DNA of 64,000 nt from Oceanicaulis sp. HTCC2633. GTDB taxonomy: Bacteria; Pseudomonadota; Alphaproteobacteria; Caulobacterales; Maricaulaceae. Shown piece by piece: positions 1-8,867 of this stretch; positions within the stretch are counted from its first letter, which is position 1, and each line of letters opens with the position of its first letter. The notes beneath the pieces were generated by a model that had not been told where the DNA came from, did not search any database, and was given only the letters and a program-made list of their open reading frames with translations. The translations under genes were made by a program, and so were the position numbers. The stretch is taken from positions 2,123,327 to 2,187,326 of the forward strand of contig NZ_CH672428.1 in assembly GCF_000152745.1 (NCBI RefSeq). Reading direction: 5' to 3'.

Positions 1-2
1 TT

Positions 3-677
3 GTCCGCTTCATCTCCGTTCAGGCCAACATCACTGACGTCAAGCTCAAGGCCAAGGAGTTCGAGACCCGCATGGCCGCGATCACCGAATCCAATGTCGT
101 GCTGGAATGGGCGGCGGATGGCGCGCTCACGCAGGGCAATGACAAGCTCAATCAGGTGATGGAGCGGATCGGTCTCAAGGACCGCAAGACGATGTCGCTG
201 GACGCTCTGTTCACGTCTGAACAGGTCGAGCAGATGAAGCGCGGCCAGACCGTGACCGATGAGATCATGGTGAAGGGGGAGCGGGATACCGCCTGGCTCT
301 CGGGCGCGGTCCAGGTATTGCTGGGCTTTGGCGGACGGGTGGAGCGCTTCACCATGTACGCCACCGATTCCACGGCCCAGAGAAAGGCCAGCGCCGAGAC
401 CCGGACGATTGTCAGCGGCGTGCTCGAACAGGTCAGCAAGATGGCGGAAAGCCTGCGCGACATTTCCGAACAGACCAATCTTCTCTCGCTGAACGCCAGC
501 ATCGAGGCGGCGCGTGCGGGTCAGCATGGCGCGGGCTTCGCCGTGGTCGCGACCGAGGTGCGGGAGCTGGCGGACCGCTCGTCCAAGTCGACAGACGAGA
601 TCGCGCGCGTGGTGGTCTCCACCCAGGCCAAGCTCACCGAGCTGGAGCAGGGCAAGGGGCTGGACAAGGCGTCCTGA
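3..677 (+). CDS. Methyl-accepting chemotaxis-type transducer, C-terminal part (5' end outside window)
   Basis: The frame is open from the first bases, so the start lies upstream and about 224 residues are visible. A first stretch ending in a linker is followed by a PAS-like fold (about residues 25-110; [12 protein letters not shown], then [11 protein letters not shown]). Next comes the MCP signalling hairpin with the near-invariant tip ([19 protein letters not shown], then [16 protein letters not shown]). No membrane segment is visible, which suggests a soluble or PAS-sensing transducer acting on CheA/CheW. The protein ends soon after the hairpin, so its C-terminal helical arm is unusually short and there is no CheR/CheB docking tail. 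The family call is firm; the ligand is unknown. Confidence 0.9.
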   Translation, partial: VRFISVQANITDVKLKAKEFETRMAAITESNVVLEWAADGALTQGNDKLNQVMERIGLKDRKTMSLDALFTSEQVEQMKRGQTVTDEIMVKGERDTAWLSGAVQVLLGFGGRVERFTMYATDSTAQRKASAETRTIVSGVLEQVSKMAESLRDISEQTNLLSLNASIEAARAGQHGAGFAVVATEVRELADRSSKSTDEIARVVVSTQAKLTELEQGKGLDKAS

Positions 678-696
678 TCGCCTGCTCGCAAACAGA

Positions 697-726
697 AAAC
701 CCCGCCGGATCGCTCCGGCGGGGTTT
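697..726. terminator. Bidirectional rho-independent terminator
   Basis: A perfect 13-bp hairpin (AAACCCCGCCGGA, loop TCGC, and its complement) lies 20 bp after the transducer stop. It also lies just beyond the stop of the convergent porin gene, so it can serve both. Confidence 0.85.
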
Positions 727-747
727 GTCTTGCGCGGCTGTGAGCGC

Positions 748-2292
748 CTAGAAGCTCGCCTGGACCCCCAGGGTGAACACATTGGTGCTCGCATCGCTTT
801 CCGACCAGCTCTCGCCCGTGGGCAGATTGCCGCCGGACAGGAAGTTGAGCGGCACCCAGCCTTCGGTCCGGATCAGCTCGCCGAAGAGATTGACCGACGG
901 GCTGATGAAATAGGATCCGCCCAGAACCCACTGGTCCTGCTTTTCCCAGGGCGCGCCGTCATCGCCGGACACAAAGCGGCTGAATTCGAACGACACCGCG
1001 AAGTCCTCGGTCGCGTTGAGGTCAAACCAGTAGCGACCGCCCAGGGTGAAGGCGCTCGGCGCCACGGCTTCGAACGCAGAGTAGATCGGCACCGGCGAGG
1101 CCGTGCCCGGCCAGTCCTCGGTGGTCGCCGCATACTCGCCCAGCAGTTCGAGCCGGCCCAGATCCGCCTGGGCATAGACGGCCCAGCCCGGATTGTTGTC
1201 GTCGCACGGATTGAAGTGGAAGACCGGATAGGCCTGGCAATAGGCGGTGGCCTCGGTATAGCTCGCGCCCGCCATCAGGGTGCGGCCCTCGGCCAAAGCG
1301 GCGGTGTAGTTCACGTCCACCGCGAAATTGTTCACCCGGCTGGGGACATTGGTGTCCTCGACCGGAGCGTTGTGGGCGCGGAATTGCGAGCCGCCCTGGA
1401 TCGCCATGGCGCGCACGTGCAGGCCATTGTTGTAATAGCCGACCATGCCGCCCGTCGCGAGACCGGCGAAGGCGTGCCAGTTGGTGGAGTTGGTGAACGG
1501 GCTGACGGTGTCGTTCAGGCCGAAGGGCGTGTCCATCTTGCCGATGGCGGCGTACCAGGGGGTGCGCTCGAGATCGCCGAACAGCACGAAGGCGCGGCGC
1601 AGCTGGATCTGGTTGCGGTTGAGATCGGTCAGCGTGCCCGACCCGAAGCTCTGCTCGGGATCGTAGAGCATTTCCGAATACAGCGTGATGGAGTCCGTCA
1701 TCCGGCCGGTCACGGCCAGCTGGGCGGAGTGCACCACGAATTCCGACACCGTCTCGCCGATCTGGTTGGCCGAGGTCGGGTGCCGCATCAGCCAGCCGAA
1801 CTTGGTGTTGGAATTGCTTTCCTGATAGTTCGCCAGCGCAGTGACATCCCCGCTGAGGGTGACGCGGCGATCGAGCTCGCCATTGCGCGCGGCGTTCAGG
1901 ATGGTCAGCGGGCGGGTGTTCACGCCTTCGGCGTGATCAAGCACCTGATAGCCGTATTCAGGGCTGATCCCGACCAGATTCTGATGGAAGTCATCGCCAT
2001 GGCTCATGCCGTGACCACCTTCATGATGACCAGCGCCATGGTGCGCGGTCTGCAAAGGCGCATCGCCATGATGGCCCGGCGCAGCAGGGTGCGCCATGGA
2101 CGGCGCTGAAGGCGCGTCCGCTTGCGGCAGCAGGCCCTGGGCCTGCATCACTTCGAGCAGCTGGCGGTTCATCGCCTCGAGTTGCTGAACGCGCGCTTCA
2201 AGTTCCTCGATGCGCGAATCATCGTCGGCCAGGGCTGGCGCAGCCAGGCCGAGCGACAGCAGGCTGACGCCTGCGATCAGTGCGAATTTCAT
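748..2292 (-). CDS. Outer-membrane porin with N-terminal coiled coil and His-rich linker (LbtU-like)
   Basis: A 514-residue protein. The first 22 residues form a clear signal peptide (MKFALIAG...APALA). A coiled coil follows at about residues 25-55 (RIEELEARVQQLEAMN), typical of trimeric porins. A His/Gly/Ala-rich linker with many HH and HG pairs covers about 60-105. The remainder alternates like a beta-barrel and ends in Phe, as outer-membrane proteins do. The layout resembles siderophore porins of the LbtU group, but that assignment is from memory and the substrate is unproven. The ATG at 2292 is chosen because a GGGGA ribosome site precedes it and the signal peptide starts there; an in-frame TTG four codons upstream is less likely. 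The His-rich linker could bind metal (inference). Confidence 0.75.
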   Translation of the reverse strand: MKFALIAGVSLLSLGLAAPALADDDSRIEELEARVQQLEAMNRQLLEVMQAQGLLPQADAPSAPSMAHPAAPGHHGDAPLQTAHHGAGHHEGGHGMSHGDDFHQNLVGISPEYGYQVLDHAEGVNTRPLTILNAARNGELDRRVTLSGDVTALANYQESNSNTKFGWLMRHPTSANQIGETVSEFVVHSAQLAVTGRMTDSITLYSEMLYDPEQSFGSGTLTDLNRNQIQLRRAFVLFGDLERTPWYAAIGKMDTPFGLNDTVSPFTNSTNWHAFAGLATGGMVGYYNNGLHVRAMAIQGGSQFRAHNAPVEDTNVPSRVNNFAVDVNYTAALAEGRTLMAGASYTEATAYCQAYPVFHFNPCDDNNPGWAVYAQADLGRLELLGEYAATTEDWPGTASPVPIYSAFEAVAPSAFTLGGRYWFDLNATEDFAVSFEFSRFVSGDDGAPWEKQDQWVLGGSYFISPSVNLFGELIRTEGWVPLNFLSGGNLPTGESWSESDASTNVFTLGVQASF

Positions 2293-2396
2293 TAAAGTCC
2301 CCAATACATAAACAAACGGCGTTGTCCCGAACGCCGAGAGAAAGGGCCTAGACCCTTTGGGGTTAATAGAAGTTATACGACGCGCCCGCCAGCGGG

Positions 2397-3218
2397 CTAG
2401 ACAGCGGCCCTGAACCCGCGGCTGACCGGTAATATGCGTCCATCCGAGAGGCGCGCCTCGGCGTCGCCATCGCCGGTCGGAACCAGTTCGCGGATGGCGG
2501 GGCGGCAGGCCATGTGCGAGCGGTGAAGCCGCACCGGATCGGCGCCGGCCGACTGCAGCAGGCTGATCAGCCGGGTCAGCGTCATGCGCGCCAGATGCTC
2601 GCCGGTCTGGGTGCGCACCTCGACATAATTGCCCGCCGCGCTGGCGCTCAGGATCTCACGCGCCGGCAACCGGATTTCGCGGCCGCCGCTGCGCAGGGTG
2701 ATCACATGATCGGTGCGGGCGTCCTCGCGCGCCGCCTTCAGGCGCTGACGGGCGTCCTCGAGCTCGCGAAACAGCGCCAGCATGGCGAGGATCAGGCCGT
2801 AGGAGAGGGCGTCCTTGCGAAACTCATAGCCGAACTCGCCCAGGACGCCGCCCAGGCCCTCATAGTCAAAGCCGAAGAGCGAGGGCCAGAGGCCCATGCG
2901 CAATCCGTTCATGACGCTCACATGCACGGCCGAGAAGATCACAGCGCCCAGGGCGTGCACAGGCAGGGCCGTCCGCCAGCGCTCCAGCGTCACGGGAAAG
3001 CGCCGTTCCAGCAGCGCGACCGGAACGAACAGCAGGACCAGCACGAGATTGCTGGTCGCTTCCAGCGTCAGCGCGCGCAGCCAGCCTCCGGTTTCCCCGG
3101 CGCGACGCCATTCCTCGGCCAGCGACAGCCCGTTCACCAGCCAGAAGGCCAGGGTGACGAGCGCGAAAACCAGCAGGGTGTGGCGCAGGACGCGACGTTC
3201 AAGATCGGGAGTTTGCAT
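2397..3218 (-). CDS. Membrane-anchored LytTR-family DNA-binding regulator
   Basis: A 273-residue protein. The N-terminal half has about four hydrophobic segments (residues ~12-30, 50-70, 82-105, 130-150). After a short charged coiled region, a LytTR domain fills the C-terminal ~100 residues (VITLRSGGREIRLPAREIL, YVEVRT, then RLHRSHMACRP). LytTR domains bind direct repeats in promoters. No receiver domain is present, so the membrane part probably senses the signal. It is divergent from the acyltransferase gene at 3404, which is the obvious candidate target. A pair of 13-bp direct repeats lies between them. Confidence 0.85.
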   Translation of the reverse strand: MQTPDLERRVLRHTLLVFALVTLAFWLVNGLSLAEEWRRAGETGGWLRALTLEATSNLVLVLLFVPVALLERRFPVTLERWRTALPVHALGAVIFSAVHVSVMNGLRMGLWPSLFGFDYEGLGGVLGEFGYEFRKDALSYGLILAMLALFRELEDARQRLKAAREDARTDHVITLRSGGREIRLPAREILSASAAGNYVEVRTQTGEHLARMTLTRLISLLQSAGADPVRLHRSHMACRPAIRELVPTGDGDAEARLSDGRILPVSRGFRAAV

Positions 3219-3264
3219 GGTGCGATCATGCCAAGCTCTTCCGCGCCGGGCCAGAGCCGTGCTG

Positions 3265-3339
3265 CGTCATTCGCCCCCGAAACGCCGCGACTCGTCCCCG
3301 GGGCGCCGATGCTGGTCCCGGCAGTCCGTCTTTCGCCCC
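3265..3339. promoter_or_regulatory. Divergent promoter region with a 13-bp direct repeat, possible LytTR operator
   Basis: CGTCATTCGCCCC (3265-3277) and CGTCTTTCGCCCC (3327-3339) differ at one position and lie 62 bp apart, about six helical turns. They sit between the LytTR gene and the acyltransferase gene. LytTR proteins use direct repeats, usually closer together than this, so the assignment is only suggestive. Confidence 0.3.
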
Positions 3340-3403
3340 GGATACATGGTCGACCGGCGCGCTCCCGACCAGAAGACGGGCTGGATCGATTGGGAGACGA
3401 CAC

Positions 3404-4567
3404 ATGACTGAATCCGGACCTCGGGAGCTGGCCGCGCCACCCCGTCGCCATGATCTCGACTGGCTGCGCATCATCGCGTTCGGCCTTTTGGTGCTGTACC
3501 ATGTGGGCATGTTCTACGTGCCCTGGGGCTGGCATGTGAAAAGCGTGCACGCCGGCCCCGGCGCCGAGCCGTTGATGAACCTTCTGAACCCCTGGCGGCT
3601 GGCGCTGCTCTTCTTCATTTCAGGCGTCGCGTTCCGCTATCTCCATGACAAGGCGGGCGCGTTGAAATTCGCGGTCGAGCGGACAGGGCGGCTTCTGCCC
3701 GTGATCGTGTTCGGCATGATCGTGGTGGTCATGCCCCAGACCTATTTCCAGCTGCGCGAGATGGGCGAGATCGAGCCCGGCATTCTGGCGTTCTGGCCGC
3801 ATTACATCACCGATTGGGAGATCGCCGGCATCGCCGTGCCGACCTGGAACCATCTGTGGTACGTGGTCTATCTCTTCGTCTATGCGCTGCTGCTGGCGCC
3901 TGTGATGGGCCTGCTCAAGGCGTTCGGGCGCGGGCCCGGCGCAGGGCTGGGCCGGATCTGGGACAGCCCGTTCGGCCCGCTGGCCGTGATCGGGCTCGGA
4001 TTTGCGCCGATGATGGTCTACCGGGTGCTGCTGACGCCGCATTTTGACGTGACCCACAATCTTGTCTGGGACTGGGCGAACCACGCCTACAGCTTCACCT
4101 GCGTGCTGTACGGGTTCTACGCTGCGAAGTCCGAACGGTTCTGGGGCGCGGTGGATCGCGCCTTGCCCTGGGCGCTGGGCTTGAGTGTGGCGCTGGGCGT
4201 TGTGCTGACCCCGATCTGGGCGCTCTGGTGGGATCAGGTGGCCGAGATGCCGGTCCCGCTCTGGCTCGCGCGCGCCGGCCGGGTGCTCTACGCCTGGTCC
4301 ATGATCGTGACGCTCCTGGGGCTTGCCCGGCGCTTCCTGAATACGGACGGACCGGTGCGGCGGTATCTGACCGAGGCGATCTTTCCGGTCTACATCTTGC
4401 ACCAGACGATCACCGTGGCGGCGGGCTACGCCCTGACCCGGATAGGCTTTGATGTCTGGACCGAGTTCGTGCTTCTGACCCTCATCACCTATGCCGGCTC
4501 CTTCGCCGGGTTCGAGATCATTAGGCGGATCCGACCTCTGAGGCCCCTGTTCGGGCTCAAGCTCTGA
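3404..4567 (+). CDS. Membrane acyltransferase, OpgC/acyltransferase-3 type
   Basis: A 387-residue polytopic protein with about ten hydrophobic segments. The N-terminal signature RRHDLDWLRIIAFGLLVLYH is typical of acyltransferase-3 and OpgC proteins, and WRLALLFFISGVAF follows at about residues 65-80. Members transfer acyl (acetyl or succinyl) groups to extracytoplasmic glycans or lipids. The substrate here cannot be read from sequence. It is transcribed away from the LytTR regulator and ends in a strong hairpin. Confidence 0.85.
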   Translation: MTESGPRELAAPPRRHDLDWLRIIAFGLLVLYHVGMFYVPWGWHVKSVHAGPGAEPLMNLLNPWRLALLFFISGVAFRYLHDKAGALKFAVERTGRLLPVIVFGMIVVVMPQTYFQLREMGEIEPGILAFWPHYITDWEIAGIAVPTWNHLWYVVYLFVYALLLAPVMGLLKAFGRGPGAGLGRIWDSPFGPLAVIGLGFAPMMVYRVLLTPHFDVTHNLVWDWANHAYSFTCVLYGFYAAKSERFWGAVDRALPWALGLSVALGVVLTPIWALWWDQVAEMPVPLWLARAGRVLYAWSMIVTLLGLARRFLNTDGPVRRYLTEAIFPVYILHQTITVAAGYALTRIGFDVWTEFVLLTLITYAGSFAGFEIIRRIRPLRPLFGLKL

Positions 4568-4573
4568 TCTGCG

Positions 4574-4600
4574 CGCCCTGCATGCCCGCCATGCAGGGCG
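4574..4600 (+). terminator. Hairpin terminator after the acyltransferase gene
   Basis: A perfect 11-bp stem (CGCCCTGCATG, loop CCCGC, complement) starts 7 bp after the stop codon. The following T-run is poor (TTCGCGTTTC), so it may act partly as an RNA 3'-end protector. Confidence 0.6.
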
Positions 4601-4714
4601 TTCGCGTTTCAGGCGTAGGCGGTCGCATCTCACGTGTGATATTTTGCGGACCGACCGACGGATGGCCCGCGCAAATGCGTATTCAGGCCGGATACGGTCT
4701 GGACATGGAACGGG

Positions 4715-6277
4715 ATGACCCCAGAGTTCTGGCGTGCGATCGAGCGCGATTTTACCCAGGGGCGCTATCAAGGCGTTCTTGAGAGCCTGCGTCCGCTGAT
4801 CATTCTGACACCGCCCAGCCTTCAGGCCTTCAAGGTGTTTGGCGCGGCGGCGATCGCGGCGGGGGATGTACCCGCCCTGGGCTGGGCCCTCTCTCAGCGT
4901 GACCGACTGGATGAAGCCGCCGCCCGGCTGGTGGTCGAGGTCTGGGCGATGGAGGCGGCGCGGCGCGAGCAGATGGAGCTCGCCGCCCGCCTGATGCAGC
5001 AGCTTTATGATCAGGGTTTGCGCACGCCGGATGCGATCTCGCGTCTCATCCGCTGGTCTATCGCCTCCTCGAACGTGGCGGGGATGAAGGCCCTCGCCGC
5101 CGCCGCCCTGCAGGACCATCCCGGCCAGCTCGAGCTGATGGAGGCGGTCGCCCAGCTTCATCTGGTTCATGGCGAGAAACAGCAGGCTGCCTGTCTGGCG
5201 CACGCGATTCTGGCCCAGGCGGGCGATCATGTGCTGGCCTTCGATCTGCTAGCAGAGGCCGAGCCCGATCTGGTCTGTCCCGACCTCATTGCGCGGTTTG
5301 AAGCGCTCGAACCCGGGCTGTCGGCCCGGACCGATCCGGCGGCTGCGACGCTGGGATTTGCGCTGGGGCGGGTGCATGAGGCGCAAGGCCGGCTGGCCCC
5401 GGCCTGGGCCGCTTTCGAGCGCGCCAACCGGATCCAGCGCCGCGTGCTCGCGCGCAGCGGGGCGCCAGTGACGCTGGCGCATGTGCAGCAGGTCTGGGCG
5501 CACGCCAGATCCGTGCAATCGGGGCTTGCCGCGATCACCGCCCCCGCTGCGCTCGCTCCGGCGGGGCCGCGACCGATCTTCGTGATCGGCGCGCCCCGGT
5601 CAGGCACGACGCTGCTCGAACGAATCCTGCGCGGGCATTCGGCGATTACCGGTTTTGGCGAGCGCGCCGACATGGCGCTGGCCTTTGAGCAGTTCTGCGC
5701 GCTTGAGGAGGGAACGCGGCTGGACCGGTTCGAGGCCCTGCGCGAGGGCTGGCGTCGCGCCTACTTGCTGCGCAACGCGCCGCAGACGCCTTTCATCCTC
5801 GACAAGCTGCCGTCCAATCTTGATCGGGTCGCGTTCATCCGGGCGCTGTTTCCGGAGGCGGTTTTGCTGCATTGCCGCCGGAACGCCGAGGATACGGCCG
5901 TCTCGCTCTTCACCAATGATTTCGGCTTTCGCCATGGATACTCGACCCGGTGGGACGATGCGCTGGACTTTGTGCGGCACGCCGAGGCCGTCGCCGCGCA
6001 CTGGCGCGCGGCGGGGTTCGATCTCATCGAGGTGGGGTATGAAGCGCTGGTGGCGGACCCTGAAGGCGTGTTGTCGCCTGTCCTTGACCGATTGGGTCTG
6101 GCGTTCGAGCCGGGGTGTCTGAACGAACCGGACCCCAATGAGCCGGTCTTCACCCTGAGCCGCTCCAAGGTGCGCAACGCCATCGAATCGCGGGCGATCG
6201 GCCGGTATGCGCGATTTGTCGAGGCGGGCGCGAAACCGGGCGCCGAAGCGCCCGGTCTGCAAGGCGAGGGCCTCTAG
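4715..6277 (+). CDS. TPR-containing sulfotransferase-family protein
   Basis: A 520-residue protein. About the first 270 residues are helical and TPR-like (KVFGAAAIAAGDVPALG, VAQLHLVHGEKQQAACLA, LGRVHEAQGRLAPAWAAFE). From about residue 287 a sulfotransferase domain begins with the PAPS-binding loop (PIFVIGAPRSGTTLLERIL). The 3'-phosphate-binding region is in FPEAVLLHCRRNAEDTAVS (about 385). No signal peptide is seen, so it is probably cytoplasmic. The acceptor may be a protein, peptide or glycan; bacterial TPR-sulfotransferases are mostly uncharacterised. The ATG at 4715 has a GGAACGGG ribosome site. The gene converges on fabI with only a 3-bp gap. Confidence 0.85.
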   Translation: MTPEFWRAIERDFTQGRYQGVLESLRPLIILTPPSLQAFKVFGAAAIAAGDVPALGWALSQRDRLDEAAARLVVEVWAMEAARREQMELAARLMQQLYDQGLRTPDAISRLIRWSIASSNVAGMKALAAAALQDHPGQLELMEAVAQLHLVHGEKQQAACLAHAILAQAGDHVLAFDLLAEAEPDLVCPDLIARFEALEPGLSARTDPAAATLGFALGRVHEAQGRLAPAWAAFERANRIQRRVLARSGAPVTLAHVQQVWAHARSVQSGLAAITAPAALAPAGPRPIFVIGAPRSGTTLLERILRGHSAITGFGERADMALAFEQFCALEEGTRLDRFEALREGWRRAYLLRNAPQTPFILDKLPSNLDRVAFIRALFPEAVLLHCRRNAEDTAVSLFTNDFGFRHGYSTRWDDALDFVRHAEAVAAHWRAAGFDLIEVGYEALVADPEGVLSPVLDRLGLAFEPGCLNEPDPNEPVFTLSRSKVRNAIESRAIGRYARFVEAGAKPGAEAPGLQGEGL

Positions 6278-6280
6278 GCG

Positions 6281-7105
6281 CTACTCGTCGATATCGGGCA
6301 CGGCGACGGCGTGGAAGCCGGCGTCCACATGCAGGATTTCACCCGTGCACGACTTGCCCAGATCACTCAGCAGGTAGAGCGCGGAACCCGCCACGCCTTC
6401 CATGGTGGTGTCTTCTTTCAGCATGGACCAGTCCTTGCCGGTCTTCATCAGGGTGCGGCCGCCCGAAATGCCCGCCATGGCGAGCGTCCGCATCGGACCG
6501 GCCGAGATGGCGTTCACGCGGATGCCCTGCGGGCCGAGATCGCGCGCGATATAGCGGGTGGAGGCTTCCAGAGCGGCCTTGGCGACGCCCATGACATTGT
6601 AGTTCGGCACGACGCGCTCGGAGCCCAGATAGGTCAGCGACACCATGGCGCCGCCGCCCTCTTCCTTGGACGGCATCAATGCGCTGGCGCGCTTGGCGGC
6701 GTCCACGAAGGAGAAGGCGGAAATGTCCATGGCGCGCTGGAAGCCTAGGCGCGTGGTGTTGTGGGTGAAGCTGCCCTGCAGCTCGTCCTTGCCGGCGAAG
6801 GCGATGGCGTGAACGAGGAAGTCGAGCTTGCCCCATTTGGCCTCGAGCGCCTTGAAGCAGGCGTCCATGGACTCGTCATTGGTGACGTCGGCGGTCACCA
6901 TGAACGGCTCGTCGCCCAGGCTCTCCACCAGCGGACGCACGCGCTTTTCCAGCGCTTCGTCCTGATAGGAGAACGCCAGCTCGGCGCCCTGGGCATGCAA
7001 TTGCTGGGCGATGCCCCAGGCGATGGAGTTCTTGTTGGCCACGCCCATGATCAGGCCGCGTTTGCCCTTCATCAGCGTGCCGGTCGGAAGCTCGTTATCG
7101 GCCAT
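6281..7105 (-). CDS. fabI: Enoyl-[acyl-carrier-protein] reductase (NADH)
   Basis: A 274-residue short-chain dehydrogenase fold of the FabI type, which performs the last reduction of each fatty-acid elongation cycle. Visible motifs are the cofactor loop GLIMGVANKNSIAWGIA (residues ~14-30), HAIAFAGKDEL, the catalytic tyrosine and lysine spaced Y-x6-K in YNVMGVAKAALEAS, and AGPMRTLA near the substrate loop. Length matches the family. It is divergent from a fatty-acid desaturase, so the intergenic 267 bp separates two fatty-acid genes. Confidence 0.97.
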   Translation of the reverse strand: MADNELPTGTLMKGKRGLIMGVANKNSIAWGIAQQLHAQGAELAFSYQDEALEKRVRPLVESLGDEPFMVTADVTNDESMDACFKALEAKWGKLDFLVHAIAFAGKDELQGSFTHNTTRLGFQRAMDISAFSFVDAAKRASALMPSKEEGGGAMVSLTYLGSERVVPNYNVMGVAKAALEASTRYIARDLGPQGIRVNAISAGPMRTLAMAGISGGRTLMKTGKDWSMLKEDTTMEGVAGSALYLLSDLGKSCTGEILHVDAGFHAVAVPDIDE

Positions 7106-7372
7106 GGCCGTCCCCTTCTTTTCGTGAGAGCGCCAGATCGCGCTGGCGCAGACTGGATGGACGGCGCAGCGCGGCGAACCGCTTTGCGCCCGGTGTCTCT
7201 GATGCGCTGATAGCGCACACCGGGCCGGGGTGTCGAGATTGACTGAGACGTGATACCCGACACAGCGTTTTGGCGTTGGTTAAACTTTAGCCGTCATGTC
7301 AGAATACTCATGGGGTCGGCGACTGAGCGCCGGGTGGGCGTGTGTCGCAAGTCAGGACTGTTGAGGACAAGC

Positions 7373-8299
7373 ATGAAAGCCACTCCAACGCCGCGTTCGG
7401 TCGCTATTCCGAAGCGCATTGGCAATCTGGACTGGGCGAGCGTGTTCGCCGCCATCATCTACCCGGCCCTGGGCGTCCTGGGCCTCGTCATCGCCTTCAC
7501 ACTGGGCCTGCTTCTGAACGGTCTGACCCTGCACTGGTGGTATCCGGTGCTGGCGCTGTTCGTGGGCGCGGTGACGCTGGTGATCTGCAATTTCGGCATC
7601 GGCGTGCTGCATCGCGTCTGGCAGCACAAGGCGGGCGAGCTGAAGGCGCCCGCGCAAATCCTCACGGCGATCAATTGCGTCATCGCCATGCAGGGCAAGC
7701 TCAAGGACTGGGTGAACTATCACTCCCAGCACCATCGTCTGTCCGACAAGCCCGGCGATCCGCACAACCCGCATGAAAGCAAGCTGTGGGCGTGGATGGG
7801 CTGGCTGATCTTCCGCGATCCCAACGATCTGCAGCGTCCGACCGCCATGTGGCTGAAGGATCTCAAGACCGTGCAGATCCTCGATCGGCACTATTCCCTG
7901 ATCACGCTGGGCGTGCACCTCATCCTGCCCGCGATCATCTATCTGGCCGTCTGGGCGATGGGCGGCTCCTTGCTGCTGACCTTCATCCTGCACGCCTCCG
8001 CCGTGACGGCGCGCGCCATCCAGTTCCACGCCACCATTCTGGGGGTGAACGTGTTCGGCCATCTCAAGACCCCGCGCTGGGCGGATTACCTGCTGGCGAT
8101 CCTGACGGGCGGCGAGGCCTTCCACGACCATCACCATGACGAGCCGGTCAGTGCGCTGCACCTGCCGCGCCGGGGCGTGATCAATCGCCTGCTGGACTAT
8201 AACGGCACGATATTGCTGGTGTTCGAGAAGCTGCGCTGGGCCAGTGATCTCAAGATCGCCCCGCAATTCAGCGTTCCGGCGCGGATCACCGCCGCTTAG
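7373..8299 (+). CDS. Membrane fatty acyl desaturase (delta-9/SCD type)
   Basis: A 308-residue membrane di-iron enzyme. All three histidine boxes are present: HRVWQH (H-x4-H), HSQHH (H-x2-HH) and HDHHH (H-x2-HH). Four hydrophobic stretches surround them. This class introduces a cis double bond into acyl chains, adjusting membrane fluidity. The ATG at 7373 is chosen because TTGAGGACAAGC just upstream gives a ribosome site and MKATPTPR resembles a natural N-terminus; the frame extends further upstream without a better start. Divergence from fabI fits a lipid role. Positional specificity is inferred from family only. Confidence 0.88.
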   Translation: MKATPTPRSVAIPKRIGNLDWASVFAAIIYPALGVLGLVIAFTLGLLLNGLTLHWWYPVLALFVGAVTLVICNFGIGVLHRVWQHKAGELKAPAQILTAINCVIAMQGKLKDWVNYHSQHHRLSDKPGDPHNPHESKLWAWMGWLIFRDPNDLQRPTAMWLKDLKTVQILDRHYSLITLGVHLILPAIIYLAVWAMGGSLLLTFILHASAVTARAIQFHATILGVNVFGHLKTPRWADYLLAILTGGEAFHDHHHDEPVSALHLPRRGVINRLLDYNGTILLVFEKLRWASDLKIAPQFSVPARITAA

Positions 8300-8392
8300 G
8301 AAAGCTATCGTTAACCCCAGCTTCACGATGGGGGCGGTCTCCTGAACGAAGCGGGCTAGGGTCTCCCTGGCTCGCAGCGTCAGGAGGGGAAG

Positions 8393-8860
8393 ATGCCGCG
8401 TCAAACGTCGATCCTGTTTGTGTGCACCGGCAATATCTGTCGTTCGCCGACCGCAGAGGCGGTCGCCAAGGCGATGGCGGAGCGGACGGGCAAGGAGCTC
8501 GTGCTCGATTCTGCAGGCACCGGGGACTGGCATGTGGGCGAACGCCCGGACCCGCGCGCCGTCAAGGTCGCCGAGGCGCGGGGCTATGACCTGTCCGGCA
8601 TCACCGCCCGCGCCGTGACCGATGATGACTTCATCCGCTTTGATCATCTGATCGCCATGGATGAGGGGCATCGGCGCTGGCTGGCCGAGGCGCGCAGCGG
8701 GCGGCAATTGCCCGAAACCAAGATTTCCCTGTTGATGGACTGGTCGGTCGGGCTCGCCCGCACCTCCATACCCGACCCCTATTATGGCGAGGCGGCGGAT
8801 TTCGAGCGCATGCTCGACCTCATCGAGAAAGGCTGTCAGGGGCTGATTTCTCGGGTTTGA
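8393..8860 (+). CDS. Low-molecular-weight protein-tyrosine phosphatase
   Basis: A 155-residue cytoplasmic enzyme. The P-loop FVCTGNICRSPTAEA carries the C-x5-R-S catalytic signature near the N-terminus (residues ~9-17). The general-acid motif DPYYG is at about residue 125. Length is normal. It hydrolyses phosphotyrosine (or phosphoarginine in some members). No kinase or exopolysaccharide gene is adjacent, so the partner is unknown. A GGAGGGGAAG ribosome site precedes the ATG. Confidence 0.93.
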   Translation: MPRQTSILFVCTGNICRSPTAEAVAKAMAERTGKELVLDSAGTGDWHVGERPDPRAVKVAEARGYDLSGITARAVTDDDFIRFDHLIAMDEGHRRWLAEARSGRQLPETKISLLMDWSVGLARTSIPDPYYGEAADFERMLDLIEKGCQGLISRV

Positions 8861-8867
8861 GGGGTTC

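Noticed and set aside
514-2109. A long open frame on the plus strand across the porin
   Set aside because: It is antisense to a porin with a signal peptide, coiled coil, barrel pattern and terminal Phe; high-GC DNA readily gives such frames, and its own translation lacks any domain.
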